Shown: piece after piece, positions 23,770-31,911 of the stretch
Layout of the letters: each line of letters starts with the position of its first letter
Numbering within the stretch: position 1 is the first letter of the stretch
NCBI GenBank assembly: GCA_014382585.1
Contig: JACNJL010000059.1
Span: forward strand, 1 to 49,943
DNA from: Limisphaerales bacterium
GTDB lineage: Bacteria > Verrucomicrobiota > Verrucomicrobiia > Limisphaerales > UBA1100
Direction: 5' to 3'
DNA length: 49,943 nt
Made by a program: the position numbers and the translations under genes
The notes under the pieces: model-generated
The model's database searches: none
Told to the model about the DNA's origin: nothing
The model's input: only the letters and a program-made list of their open reading frames with translations

Positions 23770-24648
23770 TTAGGGGAAGACCGCCACCGTGAGGCCCGTG
23801 CGTTCGCGCACGATGGCCGCCATTGTTTCCAATTCCGCCAAATCCAATTTGGTGGCAAACGCCTCCGGGGTGGGCCGCGCCACGGTGTACAAATGCACCT
23901 CACTGATTTGGCCGCCACCCGCGGTGAGCTCGTTGAGCCGTCCGCAATACGCCGCCAATTCTGCGTCGCTCATTGCCTCGCCGTGGACTTTCAGAAAAAG
24001 ACTCTGGATGATCATCGCGCGCGCCTTCGCGGTGGCCAGCAGGTTGTCGAGAATGCGCTGGAATTTGACGTTGGTGCGGTTGACGCGTTTGAAATACGCC
24101 TCGGTGCCGGCATCGAGTTTGCCCCACACTTCACCTTCGTGCGCGTCCATTAGCTCCAAGCCCTGCTTTACGTTCGCCTTGTCTAGTCCGGCGGCGTCGG
24201 TGATGAGGACGATTTGCGTGGCGCCCAGGTCTTCCGACTGTTTCACATCCACCACGGTTTGCACGCACTCGGCGAAATTATGAATCATTGTGGGCTCGCC
24301 GTCGCCACTGAAGGCGATGTCCTTCACCTCGCGCGTGAGCCACGGGACTTCGTCAAACTTGGGTTCCTTCGCCAAGCCGCCGTCTTTGGCAAAACGAATC
24401 ATCGCGGTCAGCTCATCCTTCATTTGGCGAAGATCTACTTCCGTGACCGCGCCCGGGATTCGGCGATCCACCTCGCAATAAATGCAGTCGAAATTGCACA
24501 CCTTGTCGGGGTTGAGATTCACGCCGATGGAAAGCCCTTTGCTGCGGCGCGAGATGACGGGATACACAAACGTAAAATCCGAGAAGTGCCGCGTGTGATC
24601 CTGCACCGCCGCCCAGCTTGATTTGATTTCCATGGCACCTTCGTCCAT
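23770..24648 (-). CDS. radical SAM protein
   Basis: 292 aa from ATG at 24648. The cluster motif CNFDCIYC (CxxxCxxC) is followed by a radical SAM barrel with FSGDGEPTM, the usual GGE-like SAM-binding strand. NLNPDKVCNFDCIYCEVDRR and the ISRRSKG start resemble a widespread family of radical SAM enzymes of unknown substrate. The longer frame starts at TTG 24684, which is the -35-like TTGGCA of the probable promoter, so it is rejected. An alternative ATG at 24633 remains possible. First gene of a three-gene unit. Confidence 0.85.
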   Translation of the reverse strand: MDEGAMEIKSSWAAVQDHTRHFSDFTFVYPVISRRSKGLSIGVNLNPDKVCNFDCIYCEVDRRIPGAVTEVDLRQMKDELTAMIRFAKDGGLAKEPKFDEVPWLTREVKDIAFSGDGEPTMIHNFAECVQTVVDVKQSEDLGATQIVLITDAAGLDKANVKQGLELMDAHEGEVWGKLDAGTEAYFKRVNRTNVKFQRILDNLLATAKARAMIIQSLFLKVHGEAMSDAELAAYCGRLNELTAGGGQISEVHLYTVARPTPEAFATKLDLAELETMAAIVRERTGLTVAVFP

Positions 24649-24655
24649 GCGCGAT

Positions 24656-24684
24656 ACTGTACGCCGACTGCGGTCCCGTGCCAA
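24656..24684 (-). promoter_or_regulatory. putative promoter of the radical SAM operon
   Basis: Minus strand TTGGCA (24684-24679), 17-nt spacer, TACAGT (24661-24656), then 7 nt to the ATG at 24648. Confidence 0.55.
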
Positions 24685-24696
24685 CGCTCAAGCGTG

Positions 24697-26109
24697 TCAC
24701 GCCCCGAATCGATTTGTAACTTTGCCGTAAGTGCGTGACTTTCCGTCTCCGCCAAACTGCTCCCACGTGTGGAGTTCGCCCTCGCGGTATTCTGAACGAA
24801 AGCTGGGCGAACCGTCTTCGTGCCAGCCCTGCCAAATGCCTGCGCGGCGATTGAGGATAAAGAAGCCTTCCATCTCTTTCTTGCCGTTGGAGTGGTAAAA
24901 AACGACCGAGCCGTGCTTTTTGCCGCGGATTAATTCCGTCTCCTCGCGCAGCTGCCCCTCCTCGTCCCAGCGCTGCTTCAGCCCTTCTCGATGTCCGTCG
25001 ACTAGCTTGTATTTTAGCTGTGGTGTGCCATTCGGGTATTCCACGATGACGGTGCGATTGTTTAAAAGATACCGCTCGCGCGCCTTGTGTTCTGATTCTT
25101 CCTTCTCCTTGCGTTCTCGTTCTCTGGCCTCACGCTGTTCTTTCTCGTTCCGTTCCTTATCTCGCCGCATCTTCTCGGCAAACTCGCGTTCTTTGCGTTC
25201 GCGCTCCTCGCGTTCCAAACGCCCTTTATGCTGTAAATACCATCCTGCGTAATCAGCCGCGGCCACCCCGTCGGGCCATGAATCTATCTCTTCACTTTTG
25301 GATTGCCAAGTGGACCGGCGCATCCAATCACTCCATTGGTCACACCGCTCGTCCGCCAGATCCGCCTGACTGATGCGTTCGGGCCACTCGGCCGGATCCA
25401 TCTGGTAAATACGCACCATCCAGTCATAAAGATCCCGTCGCATAAATTTCACCATTTCAGACCGCTCAAAGAATGCCTCCGTGGCGCAGGTTAAAAACTC
25501 AGCTTTATCGGTGGTGGCATATTTGCGAATGATTTCGTTGCCTGTTTTCTTCTCCCATGCGTTGCAAATATCCGCGTATTCTTCTTCAAGGAAAAGTTGG
25601 TAGTCAAACCTGGCGGCCTTGCTGTCAAAGTGCGGAACACTATCAAAATCGGAATCTTTGTAATCGAGCATGTGGCCGAACTCGTGTAACGTGAGGTTAT
25701 GATTGTCGATTCCATCCCTCATCCCGTATCTTGTGCTCTCCCACCGCTGCCGAATGGTTCCCCCCGGCTCTGCCCATCCTGCACATTTGTCGCCGTCCTT
25801 TGCCACTAGGTACTTTTCATGGAACACAAAAGTATGGAAATGCTGGTAATCCTTCTTGGATCGTCGCGCGATCAAAAGACAGGCTTCGCATGCGACGCAG
25901 ACTTTTTGCATTTCCTTGTCGGGTCTGTAGCCCACCCAATCCTCCCATTTCCAGAACACCTTTTCGACAAACCACGGGATCATTTCTTCCAACACCAATG
26001 TCAGATCTTCCGGCAACCGCCGATACAACGCCACGTTTTTCTCAAGGATATCCCGCCACTTCGGCTTGAAGCCGGGCGGAAATGGGGCAGGGTGAGAAAC
26101 GATGGCCAT
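24697..26109 (-). CDS. M90/MtfA-like zinc metallopeptidase with coiled-coil linker and YwqK/MORN-like C-terminus
   Basis: 470 aa. Residues about 1-240 match the MtfA (Mlc titration factor) peptidase pattern: KDYQHFHTFVFHEKYLVAKD, then the zinc site HEFGH at 142-146 in NLTLHEFGHMLDYKD. About 295-345 is an extremely charged Glu/Arg/Lys coiled coil. About 350-460 holds repeats of the YwqK/MORN kind, for example EYPNGTPQLKYKLVDGHREG and YHSNGKKEMEGFFI. There is no signal peptide. E. coli MtfA acts on the glucose repressor Mlc; the added repeats suggest a different partner or membrane contact. Confidence 0.82.
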   Translation of the reverse strand: MAIVSHPAPFPPGFKPKWRDILEKNVALYRRLPEDLTLVLEEMIPWFVEKVFWKWEDWVGYRPDKEMQKVCVACEACLLIARRSKKDYQHFHTFVFHEKYLVAKDGDKCAGWAEPGGTIRQRWESTRYGMRDGIDNHNLTLHEFGHMLDYKDSDFDSVPHFDSKAARFDYQLFLEEEYADICNAWEKKTGNEIIRKYATTDKAEFLTCATEAFFERSEMVKFMRRDLYDWMVRIYQMDPAEWPERISQADLADERCDQWSDWMRRSTWQSKSEEIDSWPDGVAAADYAGWYLQHKGRLEREERERKEREFAEKMRRDKERNEKEQREARERERKEKEESEHKARERYLLNNRTVIVEYPNGTPQLKYKLVDGHREGLKQRWDEEGQLREETELIRGKKHGSVVFYHSNGKKEMEGFFILNRRAGIWQGWHEDGSPSFRSEYREGELHTWEQFGGDGKSRTYGKVTNRFGA

Positions 26110-26158
26110 GGAGAGAGGCCATTACGCAATGAAGCGGATTTGTTTCCAAGCAAAAAGG

Positions 26159-26932
26159 CTACATGCCCATCACTTGATATCCGCAATCGACATAGAGCAC
26201 TTGGCCTGTGATCGCCGCCGCGCCGTCGCTGGCGAGGAAGGTGCCGGTGGCGCCCAGCTCTTCGGGCAGCACATTACGCTTGAGCGGCGCGTGCGCTTCG
26301 TAATGTTTAAGCATGCTGCTAAAACCCGCTATGCCACGCGCGGCTAACGTATTTACCGGTCCTGCACTGATACAATTCACGCGGATTTTTTGCTCACCCA
26401 AATCGCTGGCCAAATAACGCGTGCTCGCTTCGAGCGCAGCCTTGGCCACGCCCATCACGTTGTAATGCGGGATCACCTTTTCCGCGCCGTAATAACTCAT
26501 CGCCACAACGCTGCCGCCTTCGGTCATCAACGGAGCCGCCGCGCGGGTCAGCGCCACCAACGAGTACGCACTCACATCATGCGCCACGCGGAAGGCCTCG
26601 CGAGTGGTAGCCACAAACGTTCCCTCGAGCGCTTCCTTCGGCGCGAAGGCCACCGCGTGCAGCAACAAATCCAGCTTGCCGCCAAACTTGTCGCCCACTT
26701 CGTTGAACACCCGATCAATGTGATCATCCTGCGTCACATCGCATTCGGTAATCAGCGTGTCATCGCCAAAAGTCTCCGCCAATTGGCTCACGTTATCTTT
26801 CAGCCGTTCGCCTTGGTAGGTGAACGCCAGATTCGCGCCCGCCTCTTTCCACGCCTGCGCAATCGCCCACGCGATGGATCGCTTGTTCGCCACGCCGAAA
26901 ACGACGCCTGTTTTGCCCGATAAAATTCCCAT
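26159..26932 (-). CDS. fabI: enoyl-[acyl-carrier-protein] reductase (NADH)
   Basis: 257 aa from ATG at 26932 (MGILSGKTGVVFGVANKRSI). The glycine-rich loop GVANKRSIAWAIA and the catalytic Tyr-x6-Lys (YNVMGVAK), with SYYGAEKV just before, define FabI, which carries out the last step of each fatty acid elongation cycle. The C-terminus GQVLYVDCGYQVMGM is typical. A promoter-like TTGCAC (26971-26966), 17-nt spacer and TAGGGC (26948-26943) end 10 nt upstream; a longer frame from TTG 26971 coincides with that -35 and is rejected. Confidence 0.94.
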   Translation of the reverse strand: MGILSGKTGVVFGVANKRSIAWAIAQAWKEAGANLAFTYQGERLKDNVSQLAETFGDDTLITECDVTQDDHIDRVFNEVGDKFGGKLDLLLHAVAFAPKEALEGTFVATTREAFRVAHDVSAYSLVALTRAAAPLMTEGGSVVAMSYYGAEKVIPHYNVMGVAKAALEASTRYLASDLGEQKIRVNCISAGPVNTLAARGIAGFSSMLKHYEAHAPLKRNVLPEELGATGTFLASDGAAAITGQVLYVDCGYQVMGM

Positions 26933-27054
26933 AACGCCGTCAGCCCTACGGAAAACCAGCCCGCGGTGCAAGGCACAAATTCACGAGGCGCGCAGGTAGG
27001 ACGTACTCTCCGAGCGCGGCGCGGCGGTTTCGGAAAAGCCCCCCTACCTCTGCG

Positions 27055-27083
27055 TTGAAAACTTCCCGCTCACCGGCTACCTT
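27055..27083 (+). promoter_or_regulatory. putative promoter of the cysteine desulfurase-like/mrp operon
   Basis: TTGAAA (27055-27060), 17-nt spacer, TACCTT (27078-27083), then exactly 6 nt to the ATG at 27090. No Shine-Dalgarno sequence. Confidence 0.6.
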
Positions 27084-27089
27084 CGCCCA

Positions 27090-28214
27090 ATGAAACGCCG
27101 CGTGTATCTTGACCATCTTTCGGGCACTCCCCTTGCGCCCGAAGTACGCGAGGCAATGCGACCGTTTTTCGAGGAGCATCACCACGGCTTAGCCGCACGC
27201 GAAGCCATCGCCACCGCCCGCGAACAATGCGCCCAACTCATCGGCAGCTCTCCCGAAGAAATCCTCTTCGCCAGCAGCGGCACCGAGACCAACAACCTCG
27301 CCGTAAAAGGCACTGCCTTCGCCCAACGCGAACGCGGAAACCATATCGTGCTCTCGAACATCGAGCATCCGTCCATCGAGCAATCCGTCGCGTGGCTGGA
27401 GGAAAATGGATTCACCGCCACGCGCGTGCCCGTGGATGCCGAAGGGTTTATTTCACCCGCGGCCATTGCCGAAGCTTTCACGGACAAAACCATCCTCATC
27501 GCCACCCACCACGCCAGCCACGATCTCGGGACAATCCAAGACATCACCGCCATCGGCGCCCTCGCCGCCGAACGCGCCATTCCGTTTATGGTCGACGCCA
27601 CCGCGAGCGGCCATTGGCTGCCCATCGATGTGGCCGCCGCAAATATCGCGCTGCTCACCCTCGCCCCCCATCGCTTTAGCGGACCGCAAGGCGCGGGCAT
27701 TTTATATCGCAACCGCCGTGCGCCGCTCGCGGCAATTATCCACGGCGGCGCGCAGGAAGACGGCTTCCGTGCGGGCACGGAAAACCTCCCCGTCATCATT
27801 GGCGCGGGAGCCGCCGCCGCGTTGCCCCCGATCGAAGTCTCCGCACTGCAGCGCCAATTGCACGAAGGTTTGCTGAAAACCATCGGGCCCCTTCGGCTCA
27901 ATGGTGCGGCGCTGGGCGCGGGTCGTTTGCCCACGCACCTCAATTATTCCATCGATGGCATTGAGGGTGAAGGGCTGGCACTCGCACTGGATTTGCAGGG
28001 CATCGCCATTGCCAGCGGCGCGGCGTGTGTCACCAAAAATCTCGCCGTGCCGCCTGCGCTGACGGCAATCGGGCTTGACGCCGCATCGGCCAAAGGCAAC
28101 GTTCTCCTCTCCCTCGGCCGCGACACCACGGCAGCGGACATCGACCACGTGCTGGAAGTCATTCCGAAACAAGTTGATAAACTCCGCAGCTTGTCGCCCG
28201 CGTGGGACGCTTGA
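27090..28214 (+). CDS. cysteine desulfurase-like aminotransferase lacking the PLP lysine
   Basis: 374 aa with the NifS/IscS layout: ASSGTETNNLAVKG, the His93-containing NIEHPSIEQ, FMVDATASGHWLPIDV with Asp169, HRFSGPQGAG, and the mobile-loop cysteine in IASGAACVTKN. At the position where the family has a Schiff-base lysine (HKxxGPxG) codon 195 is CGC, arginine. The usual ANNExG loop reads ASHDLG and the Gln after the Asp is Ala. Normal PLP chemistry therefore looks impaired. The mrp gene follows after 1 nt, so a Fe-S or sulfur-related role is still likely. A canonical paralogue lies at 39419-40591. Confidence 0.85.
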   Translation: MKRRVYLDHLSGTPLAPEVREAMRPFFEEHHHGLAAREAIATAREQCAQLIGSSPEEILFASSGTETNNLAVKGTAFAQRERGNHIVLSNIEHPSIEQSVAWLEENGFTATRVPVDAEGFISPAAIAEAFTDKTILIATHHASHDLGTIQDITAIGALAAERAIPFMVDATASGHWLPIDVAAANIALLTLAPHRFSGPQGAGILYRNRRAPLAAIIHGGAQEDGFRAGTENLPVIIGAGAAAALPPIEVSALQRQLHEGLLKTIGPLRLNGAALGAGRLPTHLNYSIDGIEGEGLALALDLQGIAIASGAACVTKNLAVPPALTAIGLDAASAKGNVLLSLGRDTTAADIDHVLEVIPKQVDKLRSLSPAWDA

Positions 28215-28215
28215 A

Positions 28216-29253
28216 ATGAGTTTAGAACAATCCATCGAAGACGCCCTCAAAGGCGTGAACTATCCCGGTTACTCGCGCGACATTGTGTCGTTTGGCCTCG
28301 TGAAAAATATCGCGTCCGCCAATGGCTCCGCCAGCATCGCGCTTGAGCTCACCACTCATAACCCCGAAATTGCCGCCCAACTCAAAGCCGCCGTCGAATC
28401 CGCCGCGACCTCCGTGGACGGTATCAACCGCGCGATGGTGCAAATCAAAATGCCGCCCGCCGGCGAAGCTCCCGCCAGCGGTCAAGCCGGGCCCAATCGC
28501 GTGCCGGGCATCAACAAAGTCATCGCCGTTGCTTCCGGCAAAGGCGGTGTGGGCAAGAGCACTTGCGCGGTGAACCTCGCCTGCGCACTGGCCCAAAACG
28601 GCGGCGAAATCGGTTTGCTCGATTGCGACATCTACGGCCCGAGCGTGCCGTTGATGATGGGCGTGGACGAACGGCCACTGGTGAGCCCCGAAGAAAAATT
28701 GGTGCCATTGATGAGCCACGGCGTGAAGCTGATGAGCATGGGGTTTTTGTTGGACGGCGATCAGCCGGTCATCTGGCGCGGGCCGATGATTATGAAAACC
28801 ATCCAGCAGTTTGTGATGCAAGTGGACTGGGGCACGCTGGATTATTTGCTAATTGATCTGCCGCCGGGCACGGGCGACGCGCAACTTTCACTTTGCCAAA
28901 CTGTGCCGCTCGATGGCGGCGTCATTGTCACCACTCCGCAGGAAGCCTCGCTCGGCGTGGTCCGCAAAGGCATTGCAATGTTCGATCGCGTGAATGTGCC
29001 GATCCTCGGCATCGTAGAAAATATGAGCTACTTCACCGCGCCCAATGGCGACCGCATCGAAATCTTCGGCCACGGCGGAGGCGCGGCGGAAGCGGAGCGG
29101 CAAGAAACAGCCTTCCTCGGCGAGGTGCCGCTGTTTACCGAAATCCGCGAAGGCGGCGATGCCGGCATTCCGGTGGTGGTCAAATCCCCCGAAGGCGCGC
29201 CGGCGCAGGCCTTTGGCAAAGTTGCCGCGGCATTGCGCGAGACGCTCGATTAG
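28216..29253 (+). CDS. mrp: Mrp/NBP35-family Fe-S cluster carrier ATPase
   Basis: 345 aa from ATG at 28216, 1 nt after the previous stop; longer upstream frames are out-of-frame desulfurase sequence. Residues 1-90 form a MIP18/DUF59 domain, then the deviant P-loop VASGKGGVGKST at about 106-117 and LIDLPPGTGDAQLS. The segment after ENMSYF reads TAPNGDRIEIFGHGG and lacks the CxxC pair that bridges a cluster in many ApbC/Nbp35 proteins. It carries Fe-S clusters to apoproteins in the cytoplasm. Co-transcription with a desulfurase-like gene fits that role. Confidence 0.9.
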   Translation: MSLEQSIEDALKGVNYPGYSRDIVSFGLVKNIASANGSASIALELTTHNPEIAAQLKAAVESAATSVDGINRAMVQIKMPPAGEAPASGQAGPNRVPGINKVIAVASGKGGVGKSTCAVNLACALAQNGGEIGLLDCDIYGPSVPLMMGVDERPLVSPEEKLVPLMSHGVKLMSMGFLLDGDQPVIWRGPMIMKTIQQFVMQVDWGTLDYLLIDLPPGTGDAQLSLCQTVPLDGGVIVTTPQEASLGVVRKGIAMFDRVNVPILGIVENMSYFTAPNGDRIEIFGHGGGAAEAERQETAFLGEVPLFTEIREGGDAGIPVVVKSPEGAPAQAFGKVAAALRETLD

Positions 29254-29394
29254 CACTTATCCACTCTATTCACCCGTTGTTCACCGGTGGTTGGGGACAA
29301 TTTGGTGCGGAATTCGCTTTTTTTCCTGAAAAAAGTGTTGTTTGTCTTGAACAGACGGTGCTACCTTCCCGTCCCATTTGGCGGAGAAATCCCG

Positions 29395-29607
29395 ATGGCC
29401 AAGTCCACTGACAATCAGGAATTGCTGAAGCGCTCGTCGCTGTACCGCGAATTTTTGGCGGAACGCGAGGAGATCCTGCGGCACAAGTGGATTGAATCCG
29501 AGAAGGCCGGCATCGACGTCGGCTTCGAGGAGGCACTCACGGGATGGATGCTAAAGCACCGCTCCGAGTGGCGCAAACGCCGGCACGCCGCCCGGCAGTG
29601 TGTGTAA
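29395..29607 (+). CDS. small basic hypothetical protein (70 aa)
   Basis: The ATG at 29395 is preceded by GGAGAAAT, a good Shine-Dalgarno-like sequence, unlike most promoter-proximal genes here. The protein is helical and charged (SLYREFLAEREEILRHKWIE, then a Trp-containing GWMLKHRSEWRKRRHA), with no Cys pairs or membrane span. A longer frame from 29287 is not supported. The charge and Trp/Arg-rich tail would suit nucleic acid or ribosome contact, but no family is recognised. It lies just ahead of the pyr leader and may share its transcript. Confidence 0.7.
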   Translation: MAKSTDNQELLKRSSLYREFLAEREEILRHKWIESEKAGIDVGFEEALTGWMLKHRSEWRKRRHAARQCV

Positions 29608-29618
29608 ATTTTGAAGCC

Positions 29619-29727
29619 CTTTAACGCGGTCCCGCGAGGCCGCCAAGGACGATGAAGAAACGAAACGGATTTTATCCGCGTTGGATTCACGTGCAATCAA
29701 GCACGCGAAAACGGCGCGGCTTTTTTT
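29619..29727 (+). promoter_or_regulatory. PyrR-binding leader and attenuator of pyrRB
   Basis: CCTTTAACGC, then GGTC-CCGCGA-GGCC and GCCAAGGAC (29619-29650) match the PyrR anti-antiterminator: a GGUC/GGCC stem closing a six-base loop, flanked by CCUU and AAGG, as in Bacillus pyr leaders. Downstream, CCGCGTTG (29676-29683) pairs with CGGCGCGG (29712-29719), with an inner CGTGC/GCACG hairpin, followed by seven T (29721-29727). This is a rho-independent terminator that ends directly at the pyrR start codon. UMP-bound PyrR would favour termination. Confidence 0.8.
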
Positions 29728-30267
29728 ATGGCTGACCCAAACGCATCGCGCACCGTGCTCGAAGCCGACGCCCTTGCGCGCGCGTGGCGGCGCGTGGCGC
29801 ACGAGATCGCAGAAGCCCACGCGGACGGGGGCACCATTTTGCTCGTGGGCATCCAACGCGGCGGAGTCGCGCTGGCGCAGCAGCTCGGCAAAACGCTCAC
29901 CGGCATTTATGGTCAACCCGTCGCCGTGGGTTCGGTGGAGCCGGGCTTGCACCGCGATGATCTTTCCCAGCGCGGCATGGCCGAACTGCGCCCCACCGAG
30001 TTGCCCGCCGATTTGGCAAACAACGTGGTGGTGCTCATCGACGACGTCCTCAGCACCGGCCGCACCGTACGGGCCTCCATTGATGCCGTGATGGGCTTTG
30101 GCCGGCCGCAGTGCATTCGGCTGGCGGTCCTCATTGATCGCGGCCATCGCGAGCTGCCCATCCGGCCGGATTTCGTCGGCAAAAATCTCCCCACCCATCC
30201 CGACGAGCACGTGGAAGTGCGCACGGCCGATTCCGGTGCGCCCATCGCCGTCACGATTAAAAAATGA
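29728..30267 (+). CDS. pyrR: bifunctional pyr operon regulator / uracil phosphoribosyltransferase
   Basis: 179 aa. The PRPP-binding motif [20 protein letters not shown] and the N-terminal [17 protein letters not shown] are typical of PyrR, an RNA-binding attenuation protein that senses UMP and keeps weak uracil phosphoribosyltransferase activity. The start is the ATG at 29728, immediately after the T-run of the leader terminator, leaving no room for a normal ribosome site. The next gene overlaps by 4 nt (ATGA). The leader carries a recognisable PyrR binding loop, so the gene should be autoregulated. Confidence 0.93.
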   Translation: MADPNASRTVLEADALARAWRRVAHEIAEAHADGGTILLVGIQRGGVALAQQLGKTLTGIYGQPVAVGSVEPGLHRDDLSQRGMAELRPTELPADLANNVVVLIDDVLSTGRTVRASIDAVMGFGRPQCIRLAVLIDRGHRELPIRPDFVGKNLPTHPDEHVEVRTADSGAPIAVTIKK

Positions 30268-31196
30268 GTTGGCATCGCAAACATCTGCTGGACATCGAAA
30301 GCCTCAGCGCCGAGGAACTCACCACCGTGCTCGACACTGCGCGTGAATTCAAAGCCGTGGGCGAGCGCGACATCAAAAAAGTCCCCGCGCTCCAAGGCAA
30401 AACGGTGGTGAACTTTTTTGTCGAACCCTCCACCCGCACGCGGGTGAGCTTTGAACTTTCCGCGAAGCGATTGAGCGCGGACATCATCAATTTTTCCGCC
30501 GACGCCTCGTCGTTCCAAAAAGGCGAGAGCCTCAAGGATACCGCGCGCACGCTCGAAGCACTCAATGCCGACATCATCGTCATCCGGCACAAGGCCGCCG
30601 GAGCGCCGCATTTCCTCGCGCGCTTTCTCAATGCCCACGTCGTCAACGCTGGCGACGGCGCGCACGAGCACCCCACACAGGCACTGCTTGACGTGTTTAC
30701 CATTCGCGAAAAGAAGGGCGACATCGCCGGACTCAATGTCACCATCCTCGGTGATATTTTGTTCAGCCGCGTGGCGCGCTCCAACATTTGGGCCCTGCGC
30801 AAGCTCGGCGCAAACGTCACCCTCTGTGGCCCAAGCACGCTCGTGCCGCGCGTCTTCGAGCAAATGGGATGTCGCGTCACTTACGATCTTGATGAAGCAT
30901 TGGCCGGCGCCGATGTCATCAACCTCCTGCGCATCCAGCACGAACGCCAGCGCAAAACGATGTTCCCCAGTATCGGCGAATACGCCCGCCTCTTCGGCCT
31001 CAACCGCGCACGCCTCGCCAAAGCGAAACCCGACGCCCTCATCATGCATCCGGGCCCAATGAACCGAGGTGTGGAAATCGAAAGCGAACTCGCCGACGGC
31101 AACCGCGCCGTGATTTTAGAACAAGTCACCAACGGCATCGCCGTCCGGATGGCGGTGTTATACTTAGTGAACGGCGGAAATGCCGAAGAGCTTTAG
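30264..31196 (+). CDS. pyrB: aspartate carbamoyltransferase catalytic subunit
   Basis: 310 aa, the usual catalytic-chain length. [14 protein letters not shown] holds the carbamoyl-phosphate STRTR motif, [14 protein letters not shown] the His/Gln contacts, and [11 protein letters not shown] the aspartate loop. It condenses carbamoyl phosphate with aspartate, the first committed step of pyrimidine synthesis. No pyrI regulatory chain or pyrC follows; the next genes are on the opposite strand. Expression is expected to follow the pyrR leader, with which it shares an overlapping start. Confidence 0.96.
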   Translation: MSWHRKHLLDIESLSAEELTTVLDTAREFKAVGERDIKKVPALQGKTVVNFFVEPSTRTRVSFELSAKRLSADIINFSADASSFQKGESLKDTARTLEALNADIIVIRHKAAGAPHFLARFLNAHVVNAGDGAHEHPTQALLDVFTIREKKGDIAGLNVTILGDILFSRVARSNIWALRKLGANVTLCGPSTLVPRVFEQMGCRVTYDLDEALAGADVINLLRIQHERQRKTMFPSIGEYARLFGLNRARLAKAKPDALIMHPGPMNRGVEIESELADGNRAVILEQVTNGIAVRMAVLYLVNGGNAEEL

Positions 31197-31238
31197 AGGC
31201 TAATAGGAGGGACGCATTCCACCTCGTCCCATTTTTCA

Positions 31239-31300
31239 GACACGGATTTCACAGATTTTCACGGATGGTTTAATCTGTGCGAATCTGTGAAATCCTTGTC
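31239..31300. repeat. long inverted repeat between convergent genes
   Basis: GGATTTCACAGATT (31244-31257) is a perfect 14-bp inverted match to AATCTGTGAAATCC (31282-31295). GACA/TGTC extends the stem past one mismatch, and the loop is 24 nt. It lies between the convergent ends of pyrB and the fumarase beta gene. There is no T-run, so it is a hairpin-forming extragenic repeat that may stabilise 3' ends rather than a standard terminator. Confidence 0.75.
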
Positions 31301-31334
31301 CTAGTTTCGGGTAAGGGGGAACTCGACCCTCCCA

Positions 31335-31910
31335 TCACAAATTCTCGTCCAACACCGCTTGGCTCGCTTCGGCCACTTCGGCGTGGAGCGAGCGCCCGTG
31401 GCTGTCCATCGTAACGACGGCTGGGAATTGATTCACTTCCAATTCCCAAATCGCCTCCGGGCTGCCAAACTCTTCCAGGAAATACACAGCTCGCACTTGG
31501 GTGATGTGCTCGGCCAACACTTGCGCTGCGCCGCCGATGCCGTGCAAATACACGCCGCCATTTTCCGCGCAGCCCGCGAGCGTTTTCGAGCCCATCCCGC
31601 CCTTGCCAATCACGCCGCGCACGCCGAATTTTTTCATAATATCCGCTTGATACGGCTCCTCGCGAATGGAAGTCGTGGGGCCGGCCGCAGTCACTTTCCA
31701 TTCGCCCGCGTCATCCTTCACCACCACCGGGCCGCAATGATAAATGATGCTGCCCTCCAAATTCACGTCCCCGGGAAGCTCGCCCCCTTCGTGCAAATAT
31801 TTATGAACCGCATCGCGCCCGGTAAAAACTACACCCGAAATCGCCACCGGATCGCCAACCTTCAGTTCGCGAATCTTTTCTTCGGATATCGGCGTGGTGA
31901 GTTCGGTCAT
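31335..31910 (-). CDS. class I fumarate hydratase, beta (C-terminal) subunit
   Basis: 191 aa from ATG at 31910, 1 nt after the alpha subunit stop. Typical FumA/TtdB C-terminal domain blocks are visible: GRDAVHKYLHEGGELP, IIYHCGPVV, AAGPTTSIREEPY and GKGGMGSKTLAGCAENGGVY. With the alpha subunit it makes an oxygen-sensitive 4Fe-4S hydratase interconverting fumarate and malate; tartrate dehydratase has the same two-subunit design and cannot be fully excluded. A longer frame from 31958 overlaps the alpha gene and is unlikely. Confidence 0.92.
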   Translation of the reverse strand: MTELTTPISEEKIRELKVGDPVAISGVVFTGRDAVHKYLHEGGELPGDVNLEGSIIYHCGPVVVKDDAGEWKVTAAGPTTSIREEPYQADIMKKFGVRGVIGKGGMGSKTLAGCAENGGVYLHGIGGAAQVLAEHITQVRAVYFLEEFGSPEAIWELEVNQFPAVVTMDSHGRSLHAEVAEASQAVLDENL

Positions 31911-31911
31911 T

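Noticed and set aside
29334-29355. Possible LexA box TGTTT-N5-GAACA before the 70-aa gene
   Set aside because: The verrucomicrobial motif I recall is TGTTC-N4-GAACA; the spacing and one base do not fit, and dinG has no such site.
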